Source of the DNA: Microbotryum silenes-acaulis
Lineage: Eukaryota; Basidiomycota; Microbotryomycetes; Microbotryales; Microbotryaceae
Assembly (NCBI GenBank): GCA_003665825.1
Contig: QPFY01000005.1
Span: 620,001-684,000, forward strand
Direction of reading: 5' to 3'
Length of the DNA stretch: 64,000 bases
In this document: positions 45,339 to 57,759 of the stretch, in pieces
Layout of the letters: the number at the start of each line of letters is the position of its first letter
Position numbering within the stretch: position 1 is the first letter of the stretch
The notes under the pieces: model-generated
Databases searched by the model: none
The model's input: only the letters and a program-made list of their open reading frames with translations
What the model was told of the DNA's origin: nothing
Position numbers and translations under genes: made by a program

Positions 45339-47120
45339 ATGTTTGGACGTCGCCAAATAGCCCATTTCGCCAGGACATCCACCTCCAAAGCCACAACCGT
45401 TAGTTCCCTTCATCGTGCCTTCCTCTCCCGAGCCTCCTCAACGTCATCGTCGTCGTCATCCATCAGCCCCTCTCCACTCTCCTCCGAGGTCAACTCATTC
45501 AATCCCAAACAAGAAGGTGGTTCAGTCTCGAGGATAGCAAGGCTACTCGAATGGAGTGATCACCTCGCTCGTACCAACAAAAGTCAAGGCAACGCCTCGG
45601 TTCCCCATCGCTTGAGAGGGGCTTCATCAAGTCGGAATCGTGGACCGGATGACAAGGTGGGTCGATGTCCTCGTGCCTGAGTAGCTCCCTTCGTGCGGCT
45701 GACCTTATATAAGTACCCTGCAATGCTGCAGCTAAAACGCATCCCACCCGACCAGCTCAAGCCTCTTCCCACAACTCGACGAGTCCAAGACTCCTACGTC
45801 CAGCTCGACCTCAAATTCAGCGAGGACCCCGTCCTTCGCGAATCCTACCTCGGTGGTCTATCGAAACAACCCCGTATGGGTCGCTTGATGGAAGATTTCG
45901 ACTCCGTCGCCGGTGCAGCGGCGTATCGTTTCGTCCTTCCTGATGGAGTCACCGTTTCGGAAGCCGAGTCGTACGGTCTTTATCTCGTCACCGCCGCCGT
46001 CGATCGAATGGACGTCTTGAAACCACTGACGCAGCTCCACGATGGGAGTGTACCTGACCTTCGTCTGTCCGGTCACGTTTCGTACGCTTCCGAGTCGTCG
46101 ATCGAAGTCTTCGTTCGGCTCTCGACGATCCCCCAAACGCCTGAAGAAGAATCAGCAACTATCCTAATCGGCCGTTTCGCAATGGCATGTCGCAAATACA
46201 GTGGAGGAAAACAACCGATCGCGCAACTCGTCGTCGTTGGAGAGCAGGAGGAAGAACTGGTCAAGATGGGAAAGGACATGAGGGAGAACAAGAAGAGGAG
46301 GAAGGCGATGAGCTTGGAGACGACACCGCCAAGTGCGGCCGAGGCCAAGATGTTGCATGACTTGTTTGTGGGCAAACAAGAGATCTTTGGTGAGATAATT
46401 CACAGTTGACGATGGTTTGTATGCAGTTCTGACCGTTTGCTGTTGCCTGACGGGTTCACGTGTAGCTCGAAACGCTTCTTGCCCAGACGATGTCGTGTTC
46501 ATGGCCGACACGGCACTCAAGTCGGCCACACTCAATCATCCTACCGAAGCGAATGTTCACAACAAGATCTTTGGTGGATACCTGATGCGACTGGTCAGTT
46601 CTGTGCCGGGCTCTCTTCGCGCACCTTTCGGGATGACGAGCCCCTGATATAGTTCGCTCTTACAGGCATACGAGACTGCATTCGCGACGGCGTGCTTGTT
46701 CTCCCGTTCGACGGTGCACTTTATTGCTCTCGAGTTAGTCTCTATATGTGCTCTTTCTTTCACTCTTTCCAGCACCGAAGAACTGAATGATCTCCCGCTG
46801 CGTCCCCTGGCAGTGAAATCCGCTTCGCGCTCCCGGTCGAAATCGGTTCCCTCCTCCTCCTCGACTCCAAAGTCACCTACTCCCCCATTCGAGGCACCCA
46901 CAAATCTTTCCACGTATCCGTCGAAGCCGCGACGACCGATCTCTTCACAGGTGAACGACGCGTGACAAACACGTTCCATTTCACGTTCGCGAGCGATCGC
47001 CCATTGGCGCGTCACGTGTTGCCCAAGACGTATTTGGACGCGATTTCTTGGTTGGATGCGCAGAGGAGGAGGGAGGAGGGGATCGCGGTGAGGAAGGCTT
47101 ATGCTTCGGAAGAGGTGTAG
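45339..47120 (+). CDS. Mitochondrial acyl-CoA thioesterase (ACOT9-like, double hotdog)
   Basis: Hydrolyses acyl-CoA to free acid and CoA, probably in mitochondria. Exons: 45339-45656, 45732-46389, 46466-46593, 46666-46733, 46814-47120, giving 492 residues. The N-terminus is Arg/Ser-rich (MFGRRQIAHFARTSTSK), a plausible mitochondrial presequence, followed by a Ser run. First hotdog: GRLMEDFDSVAGAAAYRFV, with DRMDVLKPL and YASESSIEVFVRL. Second hotdog: NHPTEANVHNKIFGGYLMRL, AYETAFATACLFS, then IGSLLLLDSKVTYS and FHVSVEAATTDLFTGERR. Tandem hotdog domains with 'NxxNKIFGG' are the ACOT9/10 arrangement. Splice phases are consistent throughout. Confidence 0.9.
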
Positions 47121-48817
47121 GGGACAGTACGCCCGGAGTAGGAGGTTGCGAGACGCTGCGGGACTGAAGTTGTAATAATAGTATGGAAGGCGCGCGTGCC
47201 CTTAAATGACAGGGGAGCTGAGGCGCCTTGATTAGAGTGTTGGTATAATGCGAAAGCTAGCCCAAGTCGTCCCACATCGTCGGACATCGTCGGAATCTAG
47301 TTTAATCGCCCCATGCTCCTCGCGGCTCCCTCGACGCGTCGCGTCCTCCGCCGCCAGGAGCTCGGAACATAATTCCAGACTTGCTATTACCCACTTTTGT
47401 ATTTACACGATGTTTACTTACCGAAAAGAACATATCAGGCAGTTGTCCGCGATCAGGCCGTCGGGGGTCATGAGCGTGCTTCCCCGGGGTGACCAGGAAG
47501 ACGAAATGCGCCGCCGAAACAGGAGGTGCAAGTGAGGCGTCCTGCGAACGAGCATTTGTCATTGCACCACGGTTTGATCTTCATCAAGACCACAATACGG
47601 TTAGACCACCTCGATCCTCAGGCTCGAAAAGCTTCAGAAGCCACCATAAAATTTGGCTCCTTCCGTGATATTGTCTTGTCGGGTGTTGATCAGACAACAT
47701 TTTCACTTTGAGCCCACGGCTCTCAGCGCCCATTGCTGCACCGCGACCCTCGTCTTTCGAAAACTCACTTGTACGGCAACCGCTGTCACAACGCCTCGAA
47801 TTCCGGCAGAGCCGTCTGTACCCTGAAACTGAAACAGGGTCGTTGGCGTCGCGCTTTACCATCCTTAGATGAGCGTGAAAAGTGCACGGGCACAGGCGCA
47901 CGCACCGCCTTTGGCCCGACCCGCCGCAGGGAATGTGGGGTAAAAGCGACCTCATCGCCCTGGCGCCGGCGGAGACCGTGATCAGTTCTTGGGACCATTT
48001 GGCAACCCCCTTTTGTCGTGTTTCGGGGATCGGTGAGAGGACCGGTGAGCTTTCTGTTGTTTGGTGTGGCAAGAAGCTCAACCGAATGAAAGGTTTTAGC
48101 ATCGGCATGAAGACTGCCATTCCCCCGACCGTCCGGAGCACATCAGAAGCTCATCTCGAGAGTTCGGACGGATGCGCGCGCCTTGGATAAGATCGATCAG
48201 AGCTCGAGCTCAATCTTGGCTCCAGGAACACCGATAACAACGGTTGAAAAGCTAATAGCCAGGTCAAAGGTTCCACAACGGTGTAGACACTCATACTCAG
48301 AGCCTAAAGGAGATGTTCAGTCCAACCCGCTTGAACCAACAAACAATCGTCTACCATCGCCCAAAGTGCAGCCAAATGATGTGTTTTCCGAAATTGCGAT
48401 CTGAGTCGTCGGCAATCGGAGGTCTGCAGTGATCGGGGGGCAGCCGCGCATAAAATACACATGTAATCACCGTACACACCTGTAAAATTGGGTCTAGAAA
48501 ATAAAACCCGATTGAGCCTCACCAGTCGAGCACTCATGAAGCTCAAAGAGAAGCTTCGAGAGCAAAATAGGTAGGCTAGGCTCGTCCGAAGCACCAAATC
48601 GGAGCGCGCTTTTGTGCAGGAGCCGCCAGACCAGGAGCAGGCCAGACCCATCGCGCTGGGGCCGGGGTCCCCCAACTCGCTCGAGTTGTTCCACCAAACT
48701 CGCCGACGCCTTATTTGGAGAGGTTTTGCGCTCAGCGCATCTCGCTGCGACTAGGTTCACGAAGTAGTGTCGACCTTGACTGTCGAGGTCGACCATCGTC
48801 CTGACCCTGCGACAGCG
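47121..48817. other. 1.7 kb gene-poor region
   Basis: No supported gene. A 185-codon open frame on the minus strand (47584-48141) has unusual composition (many Cys, Arg, Ser) and no family resemblance, so I treat it as chance. Base composition is lower in GC in places than in flanking genes. Confidence 0.45.
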
Positions 48818-51800
48818 ATGATCCCTGCGACCATGCCACGGCCGGCGCCACCTGCGAAACGCAACTCGTCGTCGCGTACAATCACGAGCAAGTCGTCGGC
48901 CACGCTGTCGTCGTCGGTCGCACCACCGAAGGTCGTAGGCTTAGACATGCCCCCACTTTCGACCCACGTACCATTGAATCAGTCATTATCCTCTTGGCTT
49001 GATCACCACTCGTCTACACCCCCCGAGTCGCTGTCATCGTCGATGAGCAACGCCGCTCCGAACCACGAGCACCACCACATCTCGCGCATGTCCGTCGGCG
49101 GCTCCTCTGTGGGGGCGCCCGCGCCGAGCAACAGCGAAGGCGGTCAAGCGAGCAAGCCGTCGGTCGATGCCATGAAGGAGCAAGCTAGACTCGAGAAGTG
49201 TAAACGCACACCACCTTCAGCTCGTCGAGCCAGAGGTAATGGACTCGTGCACCAGCACGACCAGCAACCACCCCGATCACCCACACCCGGCGCGCCGGGT
49301 TGCAGCAGCTTGCAGGCCTCGTGGACGGCCTTGGATTCACGTGCGATCGGTCGCTCGGCGCCGGGAGCCGTGGCCCCAGAAGACGGCCTGCAACCCTGGT
49401 CCTCGACCTCGGCACTCTCGTCCCTCGCCGCAGGTCATCCATCGCCAATGACCTCGTTCCCTTTCGCGGATTCAACATCCAAGACACTGAACGACCCCGA
49501 TGCCATCACCTCAAATCTACGCAGAGGCGCTTCGGTCAGCAACCTCGGAACGAGGACTCGAGCCGAGCTGGAGATGATGCTGCAGGGGGCAGATCAGCTC
49601 ATTCGAGCCAAAGAACAAGGTGAGTAAAATATGAATCCGGAGCTATGCGCGAGACTGGATATGCTACTGTTGTACTTCGTATTGAGAGCTAACGCATGCG
49701 CTGGCTATATTTGCCTCGACGCCCCTGTTTCAAGAGCTGACGGTGTTCCACGCCGCGGGCGAAGGCTTACTGCAAGAGTACCAGTCCCTGCGATCACGAC
49801 ACGATGCACTCATCTCGGGATCGTCGGCGGCCTCGGGATCAGAGTCGGCTTCGCCTGCGAAGGCGTCGACATCACGACCTACGGCCTCTCGCACTAACTC
49901 CGGCACGTCCTCCGGCACACCGTTCGGATGGAGTCCGCGTCAACTCGCGCTAGGCTTCGGGGTCCCACCGTCGTCTGCGGTTCGTCCGTCATTCGAGACC
50001 TCAGAGAGACCACACCACTACCCTCTATCGCCTCCACCGCCATGGTCGGCCGTCGAACCCGACATCGACCCCAGCCGACCAAAACGTGCCGAGTCCGACT
50101 CGTCCTCGCTCTGTTCGCCGCCGAGAAGCTCCTACCGCGGAACGAATCGGTCAAACTTGACGTCCCCGATGCATGCACGGGACGTGGAGGCCTTGAGTCA
50201 AAGGAACGAAGCGCTCACGCTGCAGTTGAACGAGCTCGAGGTCGACTCGGAAAAGGCCGATCGGGAAGGGCGTAAGCGGCTGCGCAAACTCGAAAAGGAG
50301 CTGAGCGAATTGCGCCAGGAGCTCGATCGCGTCGAATCCGTTAACGAATCGCTCAAAGCGCAAGCCGACATCGAAGCAGCGGGTGCTCATGCTCTGAAAC
50401 AAAGTGTGCGAGAACACAAGGAACACGACGACGCTCGAAGAGCTGACCTAGGCCACGAACGAAGGCAATCCGCGGCCAGGCGCCGGAACTCCTCGGCAAG
50501 TGATGACGAACAAAACAAGCCCCGCGACTTGAAATCGACCTCACTGCTTCTATGTAGCAGCAATAATCAGACAAGTAGACGAGCACTGCACCCCTCGTCT
50601 TCGTCCCCCGAGCAAGATGCATCATTCAGGCTCAGCCCCGCTGAGCGTGAATCGCTTGCAAGAGCTCAAGCTCAGGCCCAAGAGGCGGAAGAGGCGCAGA
50701 AGGCACAGGACTTTGTCGTGCAAAAGTTGATGGACAAGATTGGGGAGCTACAAGAGACGAACGACATCATTACGAACGAGCGAGTCGAGATGGAGCAGCG
50801 TCTACGCGAGGCCACCGTCGAGGTCGACGAGTTCAAGCGCCGATGCGAGGAACTGGAGGAGATGGCCCTGATGGAAGGGATCGATTGGAGTGAGTCCAAA
50901 TTGACATCATCCGATGCTACTATAAAAGATACTGACCGCACGCACTGTTTGACTGCATCAGAAGAGCGTCGAGGCATCGGCTGGCACGAGAACCCTTTGG
51001 AGCTGGGCAATGTACCATCCGGGCGACTAAAGGGCAACCGTCGCATGATCGAGAAGCAGCGTCGACGCGAGGCTGGGCAGTGGCGCGCGATGAGCGGCAT
51101 GAGTCAGTCCGCGTCGAGTCGTTCCGTTTCTTCGTCCATCAGCTTTAGTCAATCACCGACTGCGAGCAAGAGCAAAGGCAAATATACGCCCGTGCATCGC
51201 ACACTCGGCAGCGAACTCGGCACCGATCTCGACGATCTTCCGACCTTCGACGTCGAGCCGACCAGTGAGGTCCATTCGTCGAACCTCTTTGGCGATATTG
51301 ATGCGGGAGCTGTGCCATTCGAACGGCATCTCACCTACGACTCAAACAATAGTGACGACGACGTTGGGGACGATGCCGCGGAGGAACTCACGAATGGCTC
51401 GTCTCACGAAACCTCGAGACCTACTCCGCAGCGTCATCTTCAGCATTCCTCGAATCGAACGATTGAGCAATTCGGCGATCCGTATTATTCTCCTCCCGAG
51501 GATACATCCCGCCCGCTCATGCCTCGAGGTTCGCTCCGCTACTCGGGTCCTCCCGAAAACGCGGAGTATGACAACCTCGACCGTGCCGCGTCGGAGCTTC
51601 CACCCGCGTGGGAGGACGAAGGGTATGGTCGCGATCCACCGGCACCCCACGGTCTCGGACGAGTAGGAGGGCGACTGCTGGAGTGGGTTGAAGGTGGCAA
51701 CGACGAATTTGCGCACGAGGAGAAGCTTTGGTCGCGCTACCCTGAAGAAGAAGAAGACATCGATCCGCAGATGGCCAGGCTCGAAAGTCGTGAAGATGTT

Positions 51801-52486
51801 GAAGCAAAGAGCTTGCACTCGCTGTCCTCTTCTTTACTGCAGCGTCGTCATCGTCGCTCGGCTAGGCACCGCACCCGAGCCGGTTCGCTCAAACGCTCCC
51901 GTGGGGTCACCTCTCGGTTCCGTGACGTCTTTGACCAGGAGGAACAGACCGACGAAGAGGAACGTTTGACCCGACGCCAGCTCGCTCTGCGGCGAATGGG
52001 GCTGGAAGAGGATCTCAAGTACAGTGATGAAGGGAGTCAGTGTGATGACTACGACTCGGGCGACGACGAAAGCATCATGACCGACTATGAGGTTCTGGAC
52101 CGTCGAGCTCGACAAGGGGATTATTACCCGGTCTCGCTACGGGCTCGCTACGCGCCAAAGGTCTGTCCATCGGGATGGTCTCATTTGCTATATCACATGT
52201 GACTCAAAAGCTAATGCACATATTTTCATCGTCTGCTACAGATGGTCATCGCGCGCATCACCAACAAAGCGATGCAGCACCTCGTCGAACTGGTTACCTA
52301 CCTCCGCTTCTTTGCCCTCCTGGCCATGGCCGTCACCTTTGCTCTGTGGCAGTGAGTTATGTTATCGACCATAGTCGATGTTCGATCACTACGATGCTTA
52401 GCCGTCTTGCTTGCTTGCCTTCCGCTCACAGGGGCCCGAAGCGAGCGCTCGGTCCACAACCGAGACGTCGTCGTCGCATTCAGTAG
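48818..52486 (+). CDS. Large coiled-coil protein with C-terminal membrane anchor
   Basis: Not recognised as a named gene. It starts at ATG 48818 (MIPATMPRPAP); the longer open frame upstream has no ATG. The long N-terminal part is Ser/Pro-rich and disordered, then RAELEMMLQGADQLI and ELTVFHAAGEGLLQEYQSL across an intron at about 49620-49734. A coiled coil follows (LTLQLNELEVDSEKADREG, RLRKLEKELSELRQELDRVE). A second coil has KLMDKIGELQETND. A long acidic/Ser-rich region precedes a helix set (MVIARITNKAMQHLVELVTY) and one membrane segment (LRFFALLAMAVTFALW). The tail is short and very basic, GPKRALGPQPRRRRRIQ, after an intron ending near 52431. A tail-anchored tether or organelle-surface scaffold is a guess from layout. 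Some exon borders near 49200-49300 and 50890 are not fixed. Confidence 0.7.
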
Positions 52487-53448
52487 GCTTGAGTGTTATG
52501 AGATCCAGCATTACGTTCACACCTAGTCCTTTCCAGTAGATCTAGACGCAGCAGTTTTAATCTTTTGAGCATTACTTTCATTTTATGACGATCATCTACG
52601 AAATTCTCAACTGCTCCCTTTGTAATGAACGCAGCCATGACAGTCAGAGGATACTGTAAGGAGGCGGCTGCATGTATGCACACCTCGCCTCCACTCTTGG
52701 CGGCGGATGGCAAAGCTGATCCCTTGAGGCTCAAGTTGCCGTTTCCCTTCCGATAAAGGAAGAAAGGCGGCTTGAACAAAGTAATCTCGGTGGTACGATT
52801 TTCTGTGAAGGCAGCTACCGCCGGCGTGATGTAGTCTTCAACGAAGTCGATATCGCGAACTGGACCGAACTCTCCGATTGGAGCGTGACTTGTAGTCGAA
52901 CGAATTATTTAAACTTCCTGGACGTGATATGATCGACGTTGTCATTGAAATCCCCAGTCTTGATGCCGGCTCGGAAGCCGGCAATCGCATGCCAAAATGA
53001 GGCTACTGTCGTATATCGCGGCAATCAAGGGCTGCGGAGGGAGGAGGAGTTCGGTCCTCGGGTTTTGCACGCTTGAACGCGTCAAGCTCGCCGTGAGTCG
53101 ACGCTTTGACGTAAGGTGCAAACGGCATGCTGGATCTGAAAGGTTGGCGCGCGCTGGGAGCGGTCGCTTCGGGCCCCTGTGAGCGACAGGCAAGCAAGCA
53201 AAACGGCTAAGCAGCGTCGTGATCGAACGTCGAGTATGGTCAAGGTAGCCCAACTCAATGCCACAGAGCAAACGTGATGGCCATGGACAGGAGGGCAAAG
53301 AAACGGAGGTAGGTGACCAATTCGACGTCAATGGCTGCGCGCCTGCATTACCTGAAAGGCTCGCATCAAATCATTCCGACGTGCGCTCTGGTAAGCAAAA
53401 ACAACATGATCAAATCGTATATCAATATTCTCGGATCCCGACCACTCT
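52487..53448. other. Gene-poor region with inverted duplication remnant
   Basis: Between two genes that end toward each other. The only structure I can support is the inverted copy at about 53150-53350, listed separately. The rest shows no coding region. Confidence 0.5.
53150..53350 (-). pseudogene. Inverted partial copy of the upstream gene's 3' end
   Basis: Read on the minus strand, this repeats the plus-strand segment at about 52280-52440. It contains VELVTYLRFFALLSMAITFALWH, an intron-like stretch with a CTTGCTTGCCT motif, and a GGGGCCCGAAGCGA block after a CAG acceptor. By eye, identity is high but clearly below 100%. It has no matching upstream coding sequence and its tail diverges after PKRPL. 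I read it as an inverted segmental duplication, now a pseudogene fragment. Confidence 0.75.
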
Positions 53449-55114
53449 CTACAAACCCAAGGCGCTATAGTCTACGTCATCCTCCTCGTCCAATAACTTA
53501 TCATACTCGTCCCCTTCCTCCGCCGCCCCCGGTGTGACATCCGGCTTCACCTCCTCCTCAGGCTCCATCGCATCATCCAAATTCGACGTCGTTCCATCCG
53601 CAGCTTCGAATTTGATTTGCCTCAGCAACACATCCTCGACTTTCGGCGTCAGGGAGTCGACTGCGCGTCCCTGCTCCACCACTTCGGATCGCAGATCGAG
53701 TAGAGTCGTACAGAACAATTCGGCCCTTTCACCCCATTCCTTCACCTCGGGCCGAAACTCGATGTAGAGACCATATCCCTATGTGAGATGAACTCGAACG
53801 TCCTGATCAGTGGCGTTGATGCCGGCGGAGGGGGCGCTTCTGCCTTCTTACCTTGTTGTTCAGCTCGATGGGGTCGTAGGATCGGGCCAAGAGTCGCATG
53901 GCGCCTGTACGCGAAGAAGTCAGCGAATTTAGAATGTGGCTCTCCTTGAAACTTTATATCTCCCCAAAGTGGACGTACCAACGATCGCTCCCATCTGCTG
54001 CCGAAATGCGCGCTGGACGTATGCATAAGCTTTCTGAGGATCGGCCACGACACCTTTAGTGATGGCTCTCCATTCGCCTGTTGCCGTCGATAACACGGGG
54101 ACCTGTTGAGAGTGGGGCGCGCACATTCAGGCAAGTTGTCTGCGTCAGTGCGGAAGATTGAGATTGACATAATCTGAAGGCGCGAGACTCACCTTTCGAC
54201 CCATAATGTCGACAAAAGGTTGGGATGACCCGATGTGCAAATCGAGTGCTGAATCTTTCATGATGCCCAGTGATACACCTTTCGAGGTCGCGTTCATGTC
54301 TGTATAGACTTGAGCTGAGCGATGAAGGAGGTGGGAAAGCAAAATATTCAGCGAATCGATTATGACCGAGTCCCGAGAGAAGCGCCTGGGGCTGACGACT
54401 CACCTATAGACAAAGCTTCCTGGCGTCTGAATCCCAGCCTTTCGGCTACCACGGTGGCCCAGGCGGTCATTACGGGTGCTCGGTTGGTGATACACGATTT
54501 CTTGAGCAGCGCCTGTCGGCGGCTCGTTGTTCCACGAAGATGTGTGAGCTGGGAACTTCAAGCCATCGTCCACACCAACTCCACCAGTCACCCACCTCCT
54601 CGTATAGTATCTCTCCAAAGTCGAGATCGGTATCGACCACATCACTGGGCACGTCCTTGGTCGGTAAAGGTCGATCGAGGTCGCTGCCTCTCTTTCTCCG
54701 AATCGGCTTGGACCGCTTCTTCTTGCCCACATGGGTCAACTCGCTCAGTTTCTTCCTCAGATCTTCATCCTCGATCCCTAAGCGTTCCATCTCGGTTCTT
54801 GTAAGAGTCAGCAGGCGGGATGGGGAGTTGAGTTTGGCAGGGACGAGTATCTTGGCGACCGAGATGGCTTCGGACATGGTCAGAGGGTTGCGAGGGGACG
54901 AGCAGAGCAGCTTGAGGAAATGAGGGAGGGACAGAGCATCGCTGGCGTTCGTTCGGGAGGGGGAGGCGATGGGGATGTTGGACTTTTGGAGGGAGGAGGG
55001 GCTTGAGGTCGAGGTGGAGCCGGAGGTGGAGGTAGAGGCGATCGGGGATGACGGGTGTGGGTGTGGGGGTTTGGTTTTGGCTTGAACCTTGGCGGGGGAT
55101 CGTTTGGGGGCCAT
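53449..55114 (-). CDS. Conserved-looking protein of unknown function
   Basis: Starts MAPKRSPAKVQAK at 55114. The first exon holds a basic, Ser/Pro-rich N-terminus, a helical segment (PHFLKLLCSSPRNPLTMSEA) and RMGIEDEDL-like linker residues. Splicing joins LTHLRGTTSRRQALLKK to RAPVMTAWATVVAERLGFRR and EALSIG, then VYTDMNATSKGVSLGIM, VPVLSTATGEWRAITKG, QKAYAYVQRAFRQQMGAIV, AMRLLARSYDPIELN and GLYIEFRPEVKEWGERAELF. The C-terminus is acidic (EYDKLLDEEDDVDYSALGL). The blocks have the feel of a conserved fungal family, but I cannot name it. The Asp/Glu-rich end and basic start suggest a nuclear protein, which is inference. At least six exons; not all borders were fixed. Confidence 0.65.
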
Positions 55115-55374
55115 CGTGGTTGCGTGCCAAGCTCACAAGTCTACTCTCCGTTGTGGGTGGTGGTGTTGGTCTCCAATCGCGCGATGTTTGACCGCGAGTT
55201 GATCCCGAGTGATGGGGCCAAGGTCAAAAGGTAAAGGCGTGGATTTTGACCTCGCGTCATCGCCACGAGTTTGGCGCGGCCACTCGCAACCAGTCCGATC
55301 GAGATGGCTGGCCTGTCTCCTGACTCGCATTTGACATTTGGAGGCCGATCGACTGCACAGCCCAGCCAACACGC
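55115..55374. promoter_or_regulatory. Shared divergent promoter region of the unknown gene and MSS1
   Basis: 260 bases between divergent ATGs. No specific site recognised. Confidence 0.5.
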
Positions 55375-57552
55375 ATGCCTCGCCTTCGACCACCCTTCCC
55401 CCTTTCTCAACTCCGGACCCAGCTCGAACCGCTCCTCCGTCATCGTTGTGTCGCTTCCACCTCGACCGCAACGTCCTCTCCGACCGGGTCTGGCCCAACG
55501 ATCTTTGCCCCCGCTACAGCACGAGGCAAAGCCGCGATATCGATCCTCCGCATATCAGGTCCCGAAGCGCTTACCGTCTGGCACCAATGCACCGAAGCTC
55601 TTCACCTCAAGCCACCTGGCAAACGTTCTTCAAGCCATAATCCACCTGAACGAAAGGCGATCCTCAGAAAGATCCTCCACCCTCAGTCACGCGAGGTTCT
55701 TGATCATGGCATTGTCATTTACTTTCCAGGTCGGTCGTCGGACCTCGCTTAGACGTAGTACTTCGCTGTCACGCGCAAGCTGATAGTGTACGCTCGATCC
55801 GCGGCTTGACAGCCCATTCGGCGTTGACTTCGCAACCGACGCTCGAGCTGCATACCCATGGCTCACCCGCACTGTTACAGCTCTTGATCGACGTGCTACC
55901 AACACTTTCCAAATCGTTCCGAATAGCCGAGCCAGGTGCGTTCAATCGCTCTAGGTAGTTGACTGGCCTAAATTAAACCAGGAAAGCTGAAATCACGTGA
56001 CCTATCCCTCAGGCGAATTCACCCGACTGGCGTTCGAATCGGGCAAGATGGACTTGACCGAGGTCGAAGGCATACGAGACCTCGTCGATGCTCACACAGA
56101 GAGTCAAAGGACACTCGCCGCTCGGCAGGCTAATGCGAGTGATGTCGAGATCACCGTTTGCTCTCGTGGCAGGCTAGAAACACCGAAGCTGACACCAAGC
56201 TCTGTTCGCGCACATGATCTCAGGGTCAAACGAGGAAAGTGTACGAGGGTATGAGAGTTCAGATTATCGAAGCTACGGCACTTGTTGAAGCCTTGATTGA
56301 CTTTGGCGAGGACGAAGGTATCTCCGAGGACATTTTCGAGCAAGGTGAGAAACTTTTTCAGACCCTTTTCACACTTCGGCTTCGTGACGCTGACTGTGCC
56401 TGGGAGCATCGATCTCAAACAGCAAGAGACAAGGTAAAGCAACTACGTGATCGGATAGCACAAACTTTAGCCGACGGTCGAAGAGGCGAGATCATTCGAT
56501 CCGGGATCCAACTCGCCATCATCGGCGCACCCAACGCGGGCAAGAGTAGCCTGTTGAATTGGTTAGGTGGGAACCTTTTTCGTTCGGTATCGCAGAGAGG
56601 GCTCTTGAAATTGATGCGAGTGCTGGAAAGTGGTTTCACAGCTCAACGGGAAGCGGCGATCGTGGCTTCGACACCGGGAACAACACGTGACATTGTCGAA
56701 CTTTCTTTGGACTATCACGGCTTCCCCATCACCATCGCTGACACTGCGGGACTGCGTAAGACACATGACGAGGTCGAAGGCATAGGGATCGCACGAGCCC
56801 TGCAAAAGTGAGTCGCCATATCGTGATGACGATGCGTTTGCCCGCTTAAAGAACCGCTGGGTCTCGTGACTTGCAGAGCCCACGCAGCCGATGTCAAACT
56901 CTGCGTTCTATCCCTCCCAGCCATCTTGGAATCGGGAGACAAGGCCATCATTGACCCCCTCACACTCACTCTGATCGATGCTTCCACCATCGTGGCTTTG
57001 AATAAGGCCGACGCTTTGAAACCTACCGAAACTCAACTTGCATACGTTCGTTCGGCACTTGCATCAACTTCGTGGGGATCGGGTAGCACGAAGACACTTT
57101 GGCAGGTCAGTTTGAAGACTAGAGATGGGTTGAGAGAGTTGGGGGATGGATTGAGGGAGGTATTGAAAGACAGGTAAGACGCTTCGACCGCTCGGACCGT
57201 CAGATCAGAGCCTCATGGCTAAGCCTGTATCGTCCGTCTCAGATTCGACCTCCCGGAAGATGCCGATGACATTCCCTTGGTGACGCACGCTCGTCATCGC
57301 CACCACCTCCAAGTAAGCCGTGCATCAGACTTCACATTTCGAAGTTAAAAGGTCGTACGCTAACCAACCCGGTCTGACTACAGGAATGTCACACCTCACT
57401 CGAGACGTTCCTCTCTCTCGAAGCGGGGGACATCGTTTCCGCAGCAGAGGAGTTGCGGTACGCCGTTTTCGCTTTGAGCAAGATCAGTGGTGCGGTCGAC
57501 ACCGAAGAAATTCTCGGCCAGATCTTTAGTGGATTTTGTATTGGGAAGTAGA
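55375..57552 (+). CDS. MSS1: Mitochondrial tRNA modification GTPase (MnmE/GTPBP3)
   Basis: With its MnmG/Mto1 partner it modifies wobble uridine of mitochondrial tRNAs. The N-terminus is a likely presequence ([16 protein letters not shown]). The folate-binding domain has [20 protein letters not shown], a spliced [20 protein letters not shown] (aligning to family FPgPnSyTGEDvvElhcHG) and [20 protein letters not shown]-domain: [14 protein letters not shown] (G1), TPGTTRD (switch I), DTAGLR (G3) and NKAD (G4). The final exon ends IFSGFCIGK, the conserved MnmE Cys-Ile/x-Gly-Lys tail. The first exon is 55375-55729 and the last ends 57552. There are many small exons; I fixed only some borders. The TGEDV residues of the family look less conserved here (LTSQPT), which may matter for folate binding. 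Confidence 0.92.
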
Positions 57553-57759
57553 GAGCAGTACCATCTCCATCAGATGCCGTATGTCATTATCAGCAGGTGC
57601 AAGTCTAGTCCACGTGTCGTAATAATCATATCGTTTACGAGCATGGACGTGGACGCGTAAAAGGTCTTGAGAGGGTATGAACAGAGTACCAGAAAGAGGA
57701 AAAGTACAACAGAGTCCAAATCCAATTGAAAAGCTTCTTCATGGGTATAAGAAATTTAA

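Noticed and set aside
47584..48141. 185-codon open frame on the minus strand
   Set aside because: Odd composition, no family resemblance and no splice or start context; likely chance in GC-rich DNA.
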